64,000 bases of DNA from Vallitalea sp. (GCF_025211055.1 NZ_JAOARO010000087.1:62001-126000); one strand, 5' to 3'. Positions 35,464 through 46,088 are shown, counted from the first letter of the stretch. The notes: generated from the sequence alone by a model not told the origin. Made by a program: numbers and translations.

Positions 35464-37389
35464 ATGTTAAGAACAAAAACACATAATAGAAAAAGAACGT
35501 TTTTTATATGTTCTGTGTATGTTTTATTACTTTTCATGCTATGTTTTCGTGTAGGTTATATAATGATTTGCAGGGCTGATTTTCTACAGGAAAAAGCAGA
35601 AGAACTTCATAATAGAGAACGAGTTATAAAAGCTGAACGTGGTAGTATACTTGATCGAAATGGTATACCTATTGCAGTTAATAAATCTGTCACATGCGTT
35701 TCTGTTATACATAACCAGATTACTAACAAAGAAAAAGTAATAGAAGTTCTATGCGACAAATTAGAATTAGAACATGATTTAGTTAAGAAAAAAGTTGAAA
35801 ATAAAGTAGCACTAGAAAGAATTAAGATGAACGTAGAAAAAGAGGTTGCAGATGAGATAAGAGAGTATGACTTGGATGGAATCATTATTGATGAAGATTA
35901 TAAAAGAATCTACCCATTTTCAACTCTAGGTTCTCATGTAATAGGTTTTGTTGGCAAGGATAATCAAGGGATTATTGGTCTTGAAGTAAAATATGATAAG
36001 TACTTAAAAGGCGAAGTAGGTATGATATTGACTAGGACCAATGCAAAAGGTATTGAAATTGAAAACTTAGCAGAAAGTAGAAAAGACTCAGTAGCAGGTT
36101 ATCATTTGGTTACAAGTATGGATGTTAACATTCAAAAATATGCAGAACAAGCACTTGAAAAAGTGCTTATATCCAAGAATGCTAATAGAGGCTCTATCAT
36201 AGTAATGAATCCTCAAAACGGAGAGATATATGCTATGGCAAATAAACCAGACTTTGACCTTAATAAACCTTTCGATCTTGGGGATTTACAAATAGAATCA
36301 AGTGAAGAACAACAAAAAATACTTAATCAAATATGGCGAAATTATTGTATTAACGATACTTATGAACCAGGTTCGACTTTTAAGGTAGTAACTGCTTCAG
36401 CAGGGTTAGAAGAAAAAGTAGTTAAACTGGATGATACTTTTTTCTGCCCTGGTTATAGTATCGTCGCTGATAGACGAATAAGATGTCATAAGGCAGGAGG
36501 ACATGGTTCAGAGACTTTTGTTCAAGGTGTTCAGAATTCCTGTAACCCAGTTTTTATGGCTGTAGCGGAGAGACTGGGAGTAGATAAGTTCCTTAAGTAC
36601 TTTGACAAATTTGGTTTGTTGACCAAGACAGGAATTGATTTGCCAGGTGAGGCGGTAAGTATAATGCATAAAAAGGCTGATATTGGACCTGTAGAGCTTG
36701 CTACCATGTCATTTGGTCAATCTTTTCAGATAACCCCGTTGCAGCTTATTAGAGCAGGTTCAGCAGTAGTTAACGGAGGTAAACTTATAACTCCTCATTT
36801 TGGTATAGAGATTCTTAATCAAGATGGAGAACCTATTGAAACCTTAAAATATGACAACTTGAAAACAGCTATTAGTAAGGAAACATCAGATACTATGGCT
36901 AATCTTTTAGAAAGTGTTGTTTCAGAAGGTACAGGTAGAAGATGTTATGTTCCAGGTTATAAAGTAGGAGGTAAAACAGCTACTTCAGAAAAACTTCCTA
37001 GAAGCAGTAACAAATATATATCTTCTTTCTTAGGATTCGCACCAGCAGATAATCCTCAGGTCATTGCCCTTGTATTAGTTGATGAACCAGAAGGAATATA
37101 TTATGGAGGTACTGTTGCAGCCCCTGTAATTAGAGAATTATATGAAAATATTTTACCATATATGGGAATTAACCCCAAATATATCCAAAGAGATTTTGAT
37201 GAATTTAAAGTTGGAGAGATTACTATACCTAATTTATTAGGTAAGAATATAGATGAAGCAAAAAAAATAATAAAAGATATAGAATTAGAGATAGTAAATA
37301 TTGGTAATGGTGAAACTATAACAGAGCAGTTTCCACTACCAAATGATAAAGTTAATAGAGACAGTAAATTAATACTCTTTGCAGATTAA
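35464..37389 (+). CDS. spoVD: SpoVD-type penicillin-binding protein with one PASTA domain
   Basis: 641 aa. TM about 14-35; ERGSILDRNGIPIA; transpeptidase motifs STFKVV (S304) and NSCNPV; C-terminal PASTA domain about 580-641 (IPNLLGKNIDEAKKII). This architecture and place match spoVD, the spore-cortex PBP. The third catalytic motif reads KTATSEK (K504) in place of KTG. That is a conservative Gly-to-Ala change in a critical beta strand, so the enzyme may still be active but with altered beta-lactam or substrate handling. Confidence 0.85.
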   Translation: MLRTKTHNRKRTFFICSVYVLLLFMLCFRVGYIMICRADFLQEKAEELHNRERVIKAERGSILDRNGIPIAVNKSVTCVSVIHNQITNKEKVIEVLCDKLELEHDLVKKKVENKVALERIKMNVEKEVADEIREYDLDGIIIDEDYKRIYPFSTLGSHVIGFVGKDNQGIIGLEVKYDKYLKGEVGMILTRTNAKGIEIENLAESRKDSVAGYHLVTSMDVNIQKYAEQALEKVLISKNANRGSIIVMNPQNGEIYAMANKPDFDLNKPFDLGDLQIESSEEQQKILNQIWRNYCINDTYEPGSTFKVVTASAGLEEKVVKLDDTFFCPGYSIVADRRIRCHKAGGHGSETFVQGVQNSCNPVFMAVAERLGVDKFLKYFDKFGLLTKTGIDLPGEAVSIMHKKADIGPVELATMSFGQSFQITPLQLIRAGSAVVNGGKLITPHFGIEILNQDGEPIETLKYDNLKTAISKETSDTMANLLESVVSEGTGRRCYVPGYKVGGKTATSEKLPRSSNKYISSFLGFAPADNPQVIALVLVDEPEGIYYGGTVAAPVIRELYENILPYMGINPKYIQRDFDEFKVGEITIPNLLGKNIDEAKKIIKDIELEIVNIGNGETITEQFPLPNDKVNRDSKLILFAD

Positions 37390-37475
37390 AAAAATTATGG
37401 TAATATTAATGGTAAATTATAGTTTGGGAATTACATAATAGTATTATATAATTCGCTCAGTTTGGAGGAGATAGT

Positions 37476-38933
37476 TTGAAATTACAAGGACTGTTAAAGA
37501 ATATAGATTATAAAGTTTTACAAGGAAATGAAGATATCAATATATCAAATATACAATATGATTCCAGAAAAGTAACTGATGCTAGTCTATTTGTTTGCAT
37601 AAAAGGTTTTAAAGTCGATGGACATAATTTTGCAAAAAGTGCAGTGTCAAAAGGTGCAAAAGCTATTTTGGTAGAAGATGATATTGAAGGAATTGATAAG
37701 GATATTGCTATACTAAAAGTTGCTGATACAAGAAAAGCTATAGCATATATTGCTGAAAGATATTATAATCATCCATCCAATAAGTTTAGGTTGATTGGTG
37801 TTACTGGTACCAATGGAAAAACATCAATAACTTATCTAACAAAGAGTATTATTGAAGAGTTCAATAAAAAAACTGGAATTATTGGTACAATTGAGAATAG
37901 AATAGGAGCTAAAGTGCTAAAGGCTAGCAGGACTACACCTGAATCACTTGATCTACAAGAATTATTCTATAATATGGTTCAGGAAAATGTTAATGCAGTA
38001 GTAATGGAAGTATCATCTCATTCACTTGCTCTTCATCGGGTAGATGCTTGCAAATTTGACGTAGGTATATACACTAATCTTACTTTAGATCACCTTGATT
38101 TTCATAAGACAATGGAAAATTACAGAGATGCCAAATTGAAATTATTCAAAATGTGTGATACAGGAGTAATAAATATAGATGACAAGTATGGACCATATAT
38201 GATAGAGAATGGTACGTGCAAAAGATATCTTACTTATGGTATTGAAAATGATAAAGCGGACTTGAATGCTACACAGTTGAGTATTGACCTAAGGGGAGTT
38301 ACTTTTAATGTGGTTTATGAAGGAGATTTATATGAGATAACTCTCAATACGCCTGGAAAGTTTAGCGTGTATAATGCATTAGCAGCTATGGGATCTTGTT
38401 TAGTTCTAGGTGTACCTATGGATGTAGTTATAAATGGACTTAAAAAAAACAAAGGAATTAGAGGGAGATTTCAATCTTTTACAAGCAGTAAAGGTTATAC
38501 AGTAATTATTGATTATGCTCATGCACCTGATGGATTACTTAATGTATTACAATCCATGAAAGAATTTGCAAAAGAAAGAATTATTACTGTATTCGGCTGT
38601 GGTGGAGATAGAGATACCAGCAAACGACCTATAATGGGTGAAATCGCTGGTAATAACTCTGATTATTGTGTAATAACTTCTGATAATCCAAGAACTGAAA
38701 ATCCAATTTCTATTATTGATGAAGTTGAAATAGGTATTAAAAAGACTCATTGTGAATATGTTAAAGTAGCTGATAGATTAAAAGGTATACACACAGCCCT
38801 TTCTATGGCAAAAGAAGGAGATTTAATCCTTATAGCGGGCAAAGGTCATGAAGATTATCAAATACTTCATGATAAAGTGATTCACTTTGATGATACTGAA
38901 GTAGTATTGAATTATTTTATGACAGAAGAATAA
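37476..38933 (+). CDS. murE: UDP-MurNAc-tripeptide ligase
   Basis: 485 aa, TTG start after GGAGGAGAT. ATP site GVTGTNGKTS, VMEVSSHSLAL, NLTLDHLDFH and DYAHAPDG. The substrate-selecting loop reads SDNPRTENP; DNPR is characteristic of meso-diaminopimelate-adding MurE, so the wall is probably of the mDAP type. Directly followed by murF. Confidence 0.96.
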   Translation: MKLQGLLKNIDYKVLQGNEDINISNIQYDSRKVTDASLFVCIKGFKVDGHNFAKSAVSKGAKAILVEDDIEGIDKDIAILKVADTRKAIAYIAERYYNHPSNKFRLIGVTGTNGKTSITYLTKSIIEEFNKKTGIIGTIENRIGAKVLKASRTTPESLDLQELFYNMVQENVNAVVMEVSSHSLALHRVDACKFDVGIYTNLTLDHLDFHKTMENYRDAKLKLFKMCDTGVINIDDKYGPYMIENGTCKRYLTYGIENDKADLNATQLSIDLRGVTFNVVYEGDLYEITLNTPGKFSVYNALAAMGSCLVLGVPMDVVINGLKKNKGIRGRFQSFTSSKGYTVIIDYAHAPDGLLNVLQSMKEFAKERIITVFGCGGDRDTSKRPIMGEIAGNNSDYCVITSDNPRTENPISIIDEVEIGIKKTHCEYVKVADRLKGIHTALSMAKEGDLILIAGKGHEDYQILHDKVIHFDDTEVVLNYFMTEE

Positions 38934-38960
38934 TTGCCTAAGAAAGGAAATGATTTATTA

Positions 38961-40349
38961 ATGAAGCAAGTAGATGTAGAGACTATTGCTGAAGTAGTAA
39001 AAGGGGATATTATAGGTAAAGAACTATTGAAGCAAGATAAAGGATATAATAATGTCTCAATTGATTCAAGAACCATACAAAAAAATGATATATTTATACC
39101 TATAAAGGGAGATAACTTTGACGGTCATAATTTTATATTAGCTGCATATGAAAAAGGTGCTATAATATGTTTTACGGAAGATAAAGCAAAGATACCTTCT
39201 GATAGACTAGGATTATTGGTGGATAATACAGGGCAAGCTTTAAAAGATTTTGCCAAGTATTACCTTTCTATGTTTGAAATACCTGTTATAGCTGTAACAG
39301 GTAGTGTTGGGAAAACCAGTTGTAAAGAAATGATTGGGTCTGTATTAAGTGCTAAATATCTTGTTCATAAGACTAGTGGGAATTTTAATAACGAGATAGG
39401 ACTTCCTCTAACTATATTCAAGTTAGAAGAAAAACATCAAGTAGTTATTCTTGAAATGGGTATGAATCATTATGGCGAACTTCATAGACTTAGCGAGATT
39501 GCTAATCCTGATATAGCTGTAATTACGAACATTGGTGAAGCACATATTGAATACTTTGGTACGAAAGACAACATTCTGAAGGCTAAGAGTGAAATACTAG
39601 ACTTCCTTAAGAAAGATGGTCTAGTAATATTAAATGGTGATGATCCTTATCTTAGAAAACTCAAGGATAGAATATCATTCAAGACACTTACTTTTGGTTT
39701 TGATGACAGTAATGATTTTTATATAGATGAATATAAAATATTAGGTTGGGATGGACTAGAAGGTACAGTAAAAGGAGATAATATAGAGTTTGATATCAGA
39801 ATAAATACACTTGGTAAACATATGTTATATAATATATTACCAGGGATTATAATTGGGAATCATCTAAATATGACTGTAAGTGAAATTGAACAAGGTGCCT
39901 GCAATTATAAACCTTATAAGATGAGAATGGATAAAATTATACTTGATAATGATATAGTAGTTATTAATGATGCTTATAATGCTAGTGTTGACTCTATGAA
40001 ATCAGCTCTGGATACATTGACTAACTTAGATACTAAGGGTAGAAAAGTAGCTATTCTAGGGGATATGTTCGAGATGGGAGAAAGGGCTAGGGACGCTCAT
40101 AGCAGAATAGGAGAAGAAGCAGCTGATAAAAATATCGATCTGCTCATATGTGTAGGTAAAGATGCCAAATATATTTTTGATAGTGCTACTACTCATGGAA
40201 TGGATAAAGATAAAGTATTATATTATAGTGCAAAAGAAAATCTGATAGGTGATATTGATAATTTGGTTAACAACAATGACACAATTATAATAAAAGCATC
40301 TAGAGGAATGCATCTTGAAAAGATAGTTGAAAAGTTGAAGGCATTATAA
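38961..40349 (+). CDS. murF: UDP-MurNAc-tripeptide-D-Ala-D-Ala ligase
   Basis: The ATG at 38961 (MKQVDVETIAEVVKGD) is preferred; a TTG at 38934 directly after the murE stop is possible but has no ribosome site. About 462 aa. AVTGSVGKTS P-loop, GNFNNEIGLPLT, EMGMNHYGEL, NIGEAHIEYFG, and C-terminal INDAYNASVDSMKSAL. Adds the D-Ala-D-Ala dipeptide in the cytosol. Confidence 0.95.
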   Translation: MKQVDVETIAEVVKGDIIGKELLKQDKGYNNVSIDSRTIQKNDIFIPIKGDNFDGHNFILAAYEKGAIICFTEDKAKIPSDRLGLLVDNTGQALKDFAKYYLSMFEIPVIAVTGSVGKTSCKEMIGSVLSAKYLVHKTSGNFNNEIGLPLTIFKLEEKHQVVILEMGMNHYGELHRLSEIANPDIAVITNIGEAHIEYFGTKDNILKAKSEILDFLKKDGLVILNGDDPYLRKLKDRISFKTLTFGFDDSNDFYIDEYKILGWDGLEGTVKGDNIEFDIRINTLGKHMLYNILPGIIIGNHLNMTVSEIEQGACNYKPYKMRMDKIILDNDIVVINDAYNASVDSMKSALDTLTNLDTKGRKVAILGDMFEMGERARDAHSRIGEEAADKNIDLLICVGKDAKYIFDSATTHGMDKDKVLYYSAKENLIGDIDNLVNNNDTIIIKASRGMHLEKIVEKLKAL

Positions 40350-40394
40350 ATAAAAGTAAAACGAAAGAATGAGAAATTTAAAGAGGTGGAACTT

Positions 40395-41363
40395 ATGACA
40401 AATACATCCTATATAATACCAGTACTGATTTCATTTTTTATTAGTGTGGTGCTGTGTCCAATTGTTATCCCATTTTTGGCTAGACTAAAATTCGGTCAAT
40501 TCGTTAGGGATGACGGACCAAGAACTCATTTGAAGAAAGCTGGAACACCTACAATGGGTGGTGTAGTTATACTAGCAGGTATACTTTTGACATCATTGAT
40601 TTATGTTGGAAGCAATCCTGATATTATACCTATACTATTCATAACAGTAAGTTTTGGTATTATAGGATTTCTAGATGATTTTATTAAAGTAGTTATGAAA
40701 CGTTCTCTAGGTTTAAAAGCATATCAAAAAATTATAGCTCAATTTATAATAACTGGATTATACTGCTATTACATGTTTAATGTAGCTTCACTAGGCACAG
40801 AGGTTTATGTTCCTTTTACAGGAGGATTAGCAATTGATCTTGGATGGGCTTATATACCATTAATATTTATTATTATGATTGGTACAGTAAATAGCGTTAA
40901 TCTTACAGATGGATTAGATGGTTTGGCTTCTGGTGTAACTGTATTGGTTGCTACATTTTTTACAGTAGTAAGCATAGGAATAAAAAGCGAGATTACACCT
41001 ATTACATGTGCTGCTGTAGGTAGTTTGCTAGGATTCTTATTATTTAATACTTACCCTGCTAAAGTATTCATGGGAGATACAGGTTCACTGGCATTAGGTG
41101 GATTTGTAGCTGCTACAGCTATATACTTGAAAATGCCTATATTTTTATTGATAGTTGGGTTAATATATGTTGTTGAAGCTTTATCAGTTATGATTCAAGT
41201 ATTTTATTTTAAACTTACTAAAAAGAGATTCTTTAAAATGGCGCCTATACATCATCATTTTGAATTATCTGGATGGAATGAGACAAAGGTTGTTGTGGTT
41301 TTTTGTATAATTACAGCAATCTTAAGTCTAATAGGATTATTAGCTTTTAATGGATTTTTTTAG
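40395..41363 (+). CDS. mraY: Phospho-MurNAc-pentapeptide translocase
   Basis: ATG at 40395 with AGAGGTGG 5 bases upstream. 322 aa, ten membrane helices. Signatures: GPRTHLKKAGTPTMGG, FLDDFIKV (aspartate-rich), NLTDGLDGLA and HHHFELSGW (histidine triad near the end). Makes lipid I at the inner face of the membrane. Confidence 0.96.
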   Translation: MTNTSYIIPVLISFFISVVLCPIVIPFLARLKFGQFVRDDGPRTHLKKAGTPTMGGVVILAGILLTSLIYVGSNPDIIPILFITVSFGIIGFLDDFIKVVMKRSLGLKAYQKIIAQFIITGLYCYYMFNVASLGTEVYVPFTGGLAIDLGWAYIPLIFIIMIGTVNSVNLTDGLDGLASGVTVLVATFFTVVSIGIKSEITPITCAAVGSLLGFLLFNTYPAKVFMGDTGSLALGGFVAATAIYLKMPIFLLIVGLIYVVEALSVMIQVFYFKLTKKRFFKMAPIHHHFELSGWNETKVVVVFCIITAILSLIGLLAFNGFF

Positions 41364-41383
41364 GATAAAGGAGTGCTGCTAGA

Positions 41384-42736
41384 ATGGAATTAAAGGATAA
41401 GAATATACTTGTTATTGGAATGGCATTAAGTGGTATAAGTGCAGCAAAATTATGCTTAGAAAAAAAAGCTAATGTCACAGTTTATGATGGAAAAAGTCAG
41501 AAGCAATTGGTAGATAGTATAAAATTATTTGATGGAAAAGAACCAAGATTTGTTTTTGGAGAATTTGATTATAATAATTTAGATAATACTTGGTTGGTAA
41601 TCATAAGCCCTGGTGTACCTCTTGATCTTCCTTTTGTGAAGAAGATTTTTGAATTAGGTATACCTGTTTGGAGTGAAATAGAATTATCATATAGATTCTG
41701 TGATGCTCCTATAGTAGCTATTACTGGAACTAATGGAAAAACAACTACAACAACTCTTGTTGGTGAAATAATGGAAAATTATAATAAGAATACTTTTGTT
41801 GTTGGTAATATTGGAATTCCTTTTTCACAGATAATTAATAAAACTGACAAAGATTCAACAATAGTAGCTGAGATAAGTAGTTTTCAGCTTGAGACAATAC
41901 ACGATTTTGCTCCTAGAGTCAGTGCAATATTGAACATAACTCCAGATCATCTTAATAGACATAAAACATATGATAATTACATTAACGCAAAACTTAGAAT
42001 CTCAGAGAATCAATCAAAAGACGATTATTGCATTATTAATTATGATAATGAAATATGTAGAGGGTTAGCTGATAGAATACCATGTAACGTCATATATTTT
42101 GGTAAATCTCCAATAGATGCTAAGGGAGTATACTTAAAAGATGGTTATATATGTACTAATATTCATGGAGCAGAAGAAAGAGTCATAGATATAAATAAAC
42201 TAGGTGAACACAATGTTGAAAACATTATGGCAGCAGTAGGGATTACAACATGCATGCAGGTTCCTACTAATGTGATTAGTGAAGTAATAGAGAATTTTAG
42301 AGGAGTTGCCCATAGAGTTGAATATGTAGCCACTATTAAAGGAGTTAAATATTTCAATGATTCAAAGGCAACTAATGAAGATGCTGCAATTAATGGAATA
42401 AAATCAATGAAAAATAATACAATTCTAATTGGCGGTGGTATGGATAAAGGTGGAAGTTACCATAGCTGGATACAAGCGTTCGATAATAAAGTGAAAGGTT
42501 TAATTCTATTTGGTGAAACAGCATATAAGATTGAAGATGCTGCTAGAGAGAATGGATTTGAATCAATATATCAAGTAAATAACCTAAAAGAAGCAGTAGA
42601 TAAGGCATATTTTTTGGCTGAAAATGGAGACAATGTTTTGTTATCACCTGCATGTGCAAGTTGGGATATGTTTAAAAACTTTGAAGAAAGAGGTAATTTA
42701 TTTAAGCAATATGTTAGTGAATTAGATAACCAATAG
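41384..42736 (+). CDS. murD: UDP-MurNAc-L-alanine-D-glutamate ligase
   Basis: 450 aa. Rossmann-like N-terminal domain (VIGMALSGISAAKL), P-loop ITGTNGKTTT, EISSFQLET, ILNITPDHLNRH, and C-terminal NDSKATNEDAA and SPACASWDMF. Adds D-glutamate. Canonical length and place in the cluster. Confidence 0.96.
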   Translation: MELKDKNILVIGMALSGISAAKLCLEKKANVTVYDGKSQKQLVDSIKLFDGKEPRFVFGEFDYNNLDNTWLVIISPGVPLDLPFVKKIFELGIPVWSEIELSYRFCDAPIVAITGTNGKTTTTTLVGEIMENYNKNTFVVGNIGIPFSQIINKTDKDSTIVAEISSFQLETIHDFAPRVSAILNITPDHLNRHKTYDNYINAKLRISENQSKDDYCIINYDNEICRGLADRIPCNVIYFGKSPIDAKGVYLKDGYICTNIHGAEERVIDINKLGEHNVENIMAAVGITTCMQVPTNVISEVIENFRGVAHRVEYVATIKGVKYFNDSKATNEDAAINGIKSMKNNTILIGGGMDKGGSYHSWIQAFDNKVKGLILFGETAYKIEDAARENGFESIYQVNNLKEAVDKAYFLAENGDNVLLSPACASWDMFKNFEERGNLFKQYVSELDNQ

Positions 42737-42745
42737 GGAGGGGTT

Positions 42746-43900
42746 ATGTTGCATGAAAAAACAATCAAGAGACATAGTAAGAAACGGTCGCTTATAAAGA
42801 GGAAAAACAATCAAACAGATTTTACTCTTGTTGCAATAGTGGTTATTCTTATTGTTTTTGGAATCATTATGATATATAGCTCTAGTTATTATTATAGTAT
42901 TGATATGTACAATGATAGTACTCATTACCTTAAGAAGCAAATTATGTGGGGTGTTCTAGGAATAATTGTAATGATGATTGTATCAAGAATAGACTTTCAT
43001 GTTTTTAATAGATTTGCTTTGTTACTTTACATAATGTCTCTAGGTTTTTTGGTTCTGGTATTACTTGTTGGTAAAGAAATTAAAGGGGCTAAGAGATGGC
43101 TGGTTATTGGACCTGTCAATTTCCAGCCTTCTGAGTTTGCCAAGTTGATGATTATTATTGTTATTGCTTATGTTGCATCAAAAATGGTAAGTCACTTAGA
43201 TAAATATAGATTAATGATGTTCATATTATTTATTATAGGAATTCCAACAGCGTTAGTTGGTGCAACCAATATGAGTACAGCTATTGTTGTTTTTGCATTA
43301 GGTGTGGCTATTTTATTTGTAGCAGTACCCAAAGTCTACAAACTGATGTTGATAACTGCTCTGCCAGGCGCTATAGGTGGTGGACTTGGAATATTGCTAG
43401 CTGGTTATAGAGCAGATAGAGTTAAGATATGGCTTGAAGGACCTTGGACAGATCCCCTTGGAAAAGGATATCAGACTATACAATCCTTATATGCTATAGG
43501 TACAGGTGGTTTATTTGGCACGGGTCTAGGTCAAAGTATGCAAAAAAGAGGTTTTATCCCTGAGGCACATAACGATATCATATTTTCAATAGTATGTGAA
43601 GAATTAGGTTTAATTGGAGCTTTGGCCCTTATCATTTTGTTCATCTTACTTATATGGAGATGTATGGTAATAGCTAGTAATTGCTCTGATCTTAATAGTT
43701 TGCTTATAGTTGTTGGTGTAATGGCACAGATTGGATTGCAAGTAATAATTAATATCGCAGTAGTTACCAATTCAATACCTGCAACAGGTATGCCTTTACC
43801 ATTCATTAGTTATGGAGGTTCGTCATTATTATTTCTTATGGTTGAGATAGGTATGGTACTTGGTATAGCTAGAAAATCAAAGATTAATAAAGCGGGATAG
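42746..43900 (+). CDS. ftsW: FtsW/SpoVE-family peptidoglycan glycosyltransferase
   Basis: 384 aa, ten membrane helices after a basic start (KTIKRHSKKRSLIKRK). SEDS motifs: GAKRWLVIGPVNFQPSEFAK, FALGVAILFVA, the catalytic-Asp loop region around WTDPLGKGYQ, GLGQS, PEAHNDIIFS and PFISYGGSSLL. In clostridia a single gene here often serves as both FtsW and the sporulation enzyme SpoVE. It partners with the class B PBPs upstream. Confidence 0.92.
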   Translation: MLHEKTIKRHSKKRSLIKRKNNQTDFTLVAIVVILIVFGIIMIYSSSYYYSIDMYNDSTHYLKKQIMWGVLGIIVMMIVSRIDFHVFNRFALLLYIMSLGFLVLVLLVGKEIKGAKRWLVIGPVNFQPSEFAKLMIIIVIAYVASKMVSHLDKYRLMMFILFIIGIPTALVGATNMSTAIVVFALGVAILFVAVPKVYKLMLITALPGAIGGGLGILLAGYRADRVKIWLEGPWTDPLGKGYQTIQSLYAIGTGGLFGTGLGQSMQKRGFIPEAHNDIIFSIVCEELGLIGALALIILFILLIWRCMVIASNCSDLNSLLIVVGVMAQIGLQVIINIAVVTNSIPATGMPLPFISYGGSSLLFLMVEIGMVLGIARKSKINKAG

Positions 43901-44065
43901 AAATACATAAAACAACCCGCACGTTACAATGATTAATCATTTATTGTTATATTAACCTTATATGTTACTATAATTGATTAAGGGATAAGTTATATAGTAA
44001 CATAAAAGCAGTAAATGAATACTATGAATTATATAGAATTGCTATTTGTGCGGAGGTCGCAGTAC

Positions 44066-45322
44066 ATGGGTAAATATATTATAGAAGGCGGATACAGTCT
44101 AAGTGGCGAAATAAAAGTGCAAGGGTCAAAGAATGCAGTTCTCCCATTACTTGCAGCTACTGTTTTGAATGAAGGGAAGACATATTTTCATAACTGTCCA
44201 AAAATACTAGATGTCTATAATATGCTCAACATACTAACTGCAATAGGGTGTACAATTAAATGGGATAAAGATGTATTAATAATCGACTCTTCCAATATAA
44301 CAACTCATATAATACCAGAAAAATATGTTCAGATGATGAGATCTTCCATTATCCTATTAGGTTCTGTTCTTGGAAGATTAAAAACTGTGAAGATATCTTT
44401 TCCAGGTGGTTGTTCTATTGGAACTCGTCCAATTGATTTGCACTTGAAAGCTTTAAAGCAGATGAATGTTGATATAAAAGATAGGCATGGGTTTATTGAA
44501 TGTAGCACTAACGAAATAATCGGCAATAAGGTTAGTCTTGATTATCCAAGTGTTGGAGCCACTGAAAATATAATGTTGACAGCAGTACTCTCAGAAGGAA
44601 TTACAACTATTAATAATGCTGCTAAAGAACCTGAAATAGTAGAATTACAAGAATTTTTATGTAAAATGGGAGCTAAGATAGAAGGGGCTGGAACAGATAC
44701 AATTATCATAAAAGGTGTTAATAAATTAAATTCAGTTGAATATAGGATAATGCCAGATAGAATAGTGGCAGGTACTTACATGTGTGCAGTTGCTGCTGCA
44801 GGAGGAGAAGTCCTATTAAAAGACGTATGTAAAGAACATCTAAACTCAACAATAACTAAAATTAATGAGATGGGATGTTTTATAAAAGAATTTGAAGATA
44901 GTATATTAATAAAAGCGCCCGAAAGATTAAAATCACTTGATCTAATAAGAACACAACCTTATCCGGGTTTTCCTACTGATATGCAAGCCCAGTTAATGAG
45001 TTGTCTTGTTACAGCTGATGGAACAAGTATTATAGCTGAAACAATATTTGAATCAAGGTATAAACATGTTGCCGAATTAGTTAGAATGGGTGCTGATATT
45101 ATTATAGATGGAAGAATAGCAGTATTAAAGGGAGTTAACAGATTAAATGGAGCAGAAGTTTTTGCAGAAGATTTAAGAGGTGGTGCGGCATTAGTACTAG
45201 CAGGCCTAGGAGCAGAAGGTAAAACTATTGTTAATAATGCTAGTCATATTTTAAGAGGATACGAAAATTTGGAAAAAGATTTAAGCTTGTTGGGAGCCAA
45301 TATAAAATACTCTTCAGATTAA
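44066..45322 (+). CDS. murA: UDP-GlcNAc 1-carboxyvinyltransferase
   Basis: The ATG at 44066 is chosen: GGAGGT lies 8 bases upstream and MGKYIIEGG is the normal beginning, whereas the longer frame from 44015 adds 17 unrelated residues. 418 aa. QGSKNAVLPLLAA, the catalytic Cys116 in PGGCSIGTRP (the fosfomycin target), YPGFPTDMQAQ and EDLRGGAALVLAG. First committed step of peptidoglycan synthesis. murG, usually between ftsW and murA or murB, is absent here. Confidence 0.95.
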   Translation: MGKYIIEGGYSLSGEIKVQGSKNAVLPLLAATVLNEGKTYFHNCPKILDVYNMLNILTAIGCTIKWDKDVLIIDSSNITTHIIPEKYVQMMRSSIILLGSVLGRLKTVKISFPGGCSIGTRPIDLHLKALKQMNVDIKDRHGFIECSTNEIIGNKVSLDYPSVGATENIMLTAVLSEGITTINNAAKEPEIVELQEFLCKMGAKIEGAGTDTIIIKGVNKLNSVEYRIMPDRIVAGTYMCAVAAAGGEVLLKDVCKEHLNSTITKINEMGCFIKEFEDSILIKAPERLKSLDLIRTQPYPGFPTDMQAQLMSCLVTADGTSIIAETIFESRYKHVAELVRMGADIIIDGRIAVLKGVNRLNGAEVFAEDLRGGAALVLAGLGAEGKTIVNNASHILRGYENLEKDLSLLGANIKYSSD

Positions 45323-45332
45323 AGGTGATAAT

Positions 45333-46088
45333 ATGTCTAATGTTATTTCGATGGAAAAAGTTAGAAAGCGTAAAAATAAAACAGGTAAATTTGTCTTATT
45401 AATAATTTGCTTAGTATTTATCCTAGTTATTTTTGCCTTTCAACTTATTAATGTAAATATCATTACTGTTATAGGAAATAAATTATATAGTGAAGAGATG
45501 ATTAAGAATATTGTAGGTATTCATGAAAAGACAAATTTGTTTGTATATAAATTAGCTTCTAAAGAGCTTTGTTTGGAAGAATATCCATATATTGAGAATA
45601 TAGATATTAAGTACCGTTCTTATAACAATGTAGATATTGTGGTAACTGAAAAAAGTGTAATATCCTATATTCCATATATGGGTAAATACCTATGTCTTAG
45701 TAAAAACGGTACTGTAATTGATTATACAAATGATTTGCAAGTTAATATACCTATTGTACACGGGCTATCTTTTGACCATTTTGTAATTGGGGACAAGTTG
45801 TTTGCGGATGATACAGACATTTTTAAAGCTATATTAGAAATCTCACATAAGATGAAAAAATTTGATTTCAAAATAGACTATATTGATTTTAATTACAATG
45901 ATCCAGAACAAATTATAATAAAAATCGACAAAATATCTATATCAATGGGCAACATAAATGACATTAATAGGAAATTTGAACTACTGAAAGGCTTAATGGA
46001 AAAAATACCTAAAGGTGTAGAAGGAACAATTGACTTAACGGATGCGGAAAAAAGAAAAATTATATTTACTCCCTATAATAGTAAATAA
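45333..46088 (+). CDS. divIB: FtsQ/DivIB-type division protein
   Basis: 251 aa. Short cytoplasmic basic N-terminus, TM about 18-38, POTRA-like domain (about 40-110: INVNIITVIGNKLYSEEMIKNIVG), beta domain (about 115-240; VVTEKSVISYIPY, KNGTVIDYTND). Position before ftsZ and topology fit FtsQ/DivIB, which links the FtsL complex to peptidoglycan. No ftsA gene follows. Confidence 0.88.
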   Translation: MSNVISMEKVRKRKNKTGKFVLLIICLVFILVIFAFQLINVNIITVIGNKLYSEEMIKNIVGIHEKTNLFVYKLASKELCLEEYPYIENIDIKYRSYNNVDIVVTEKSVISYIPYMGKYLCLSKNGTVIDYTNDLQVNIPIVHGLSFDHFVIGDKLFADDTDIFKAILEISHKMKKFDFKIDYIDFNYNDPEQIIIKIDKISISMGNINDINRKFELLKGLMEKIPKGVEGTIDLTDAEKRKIIFTPYNSK

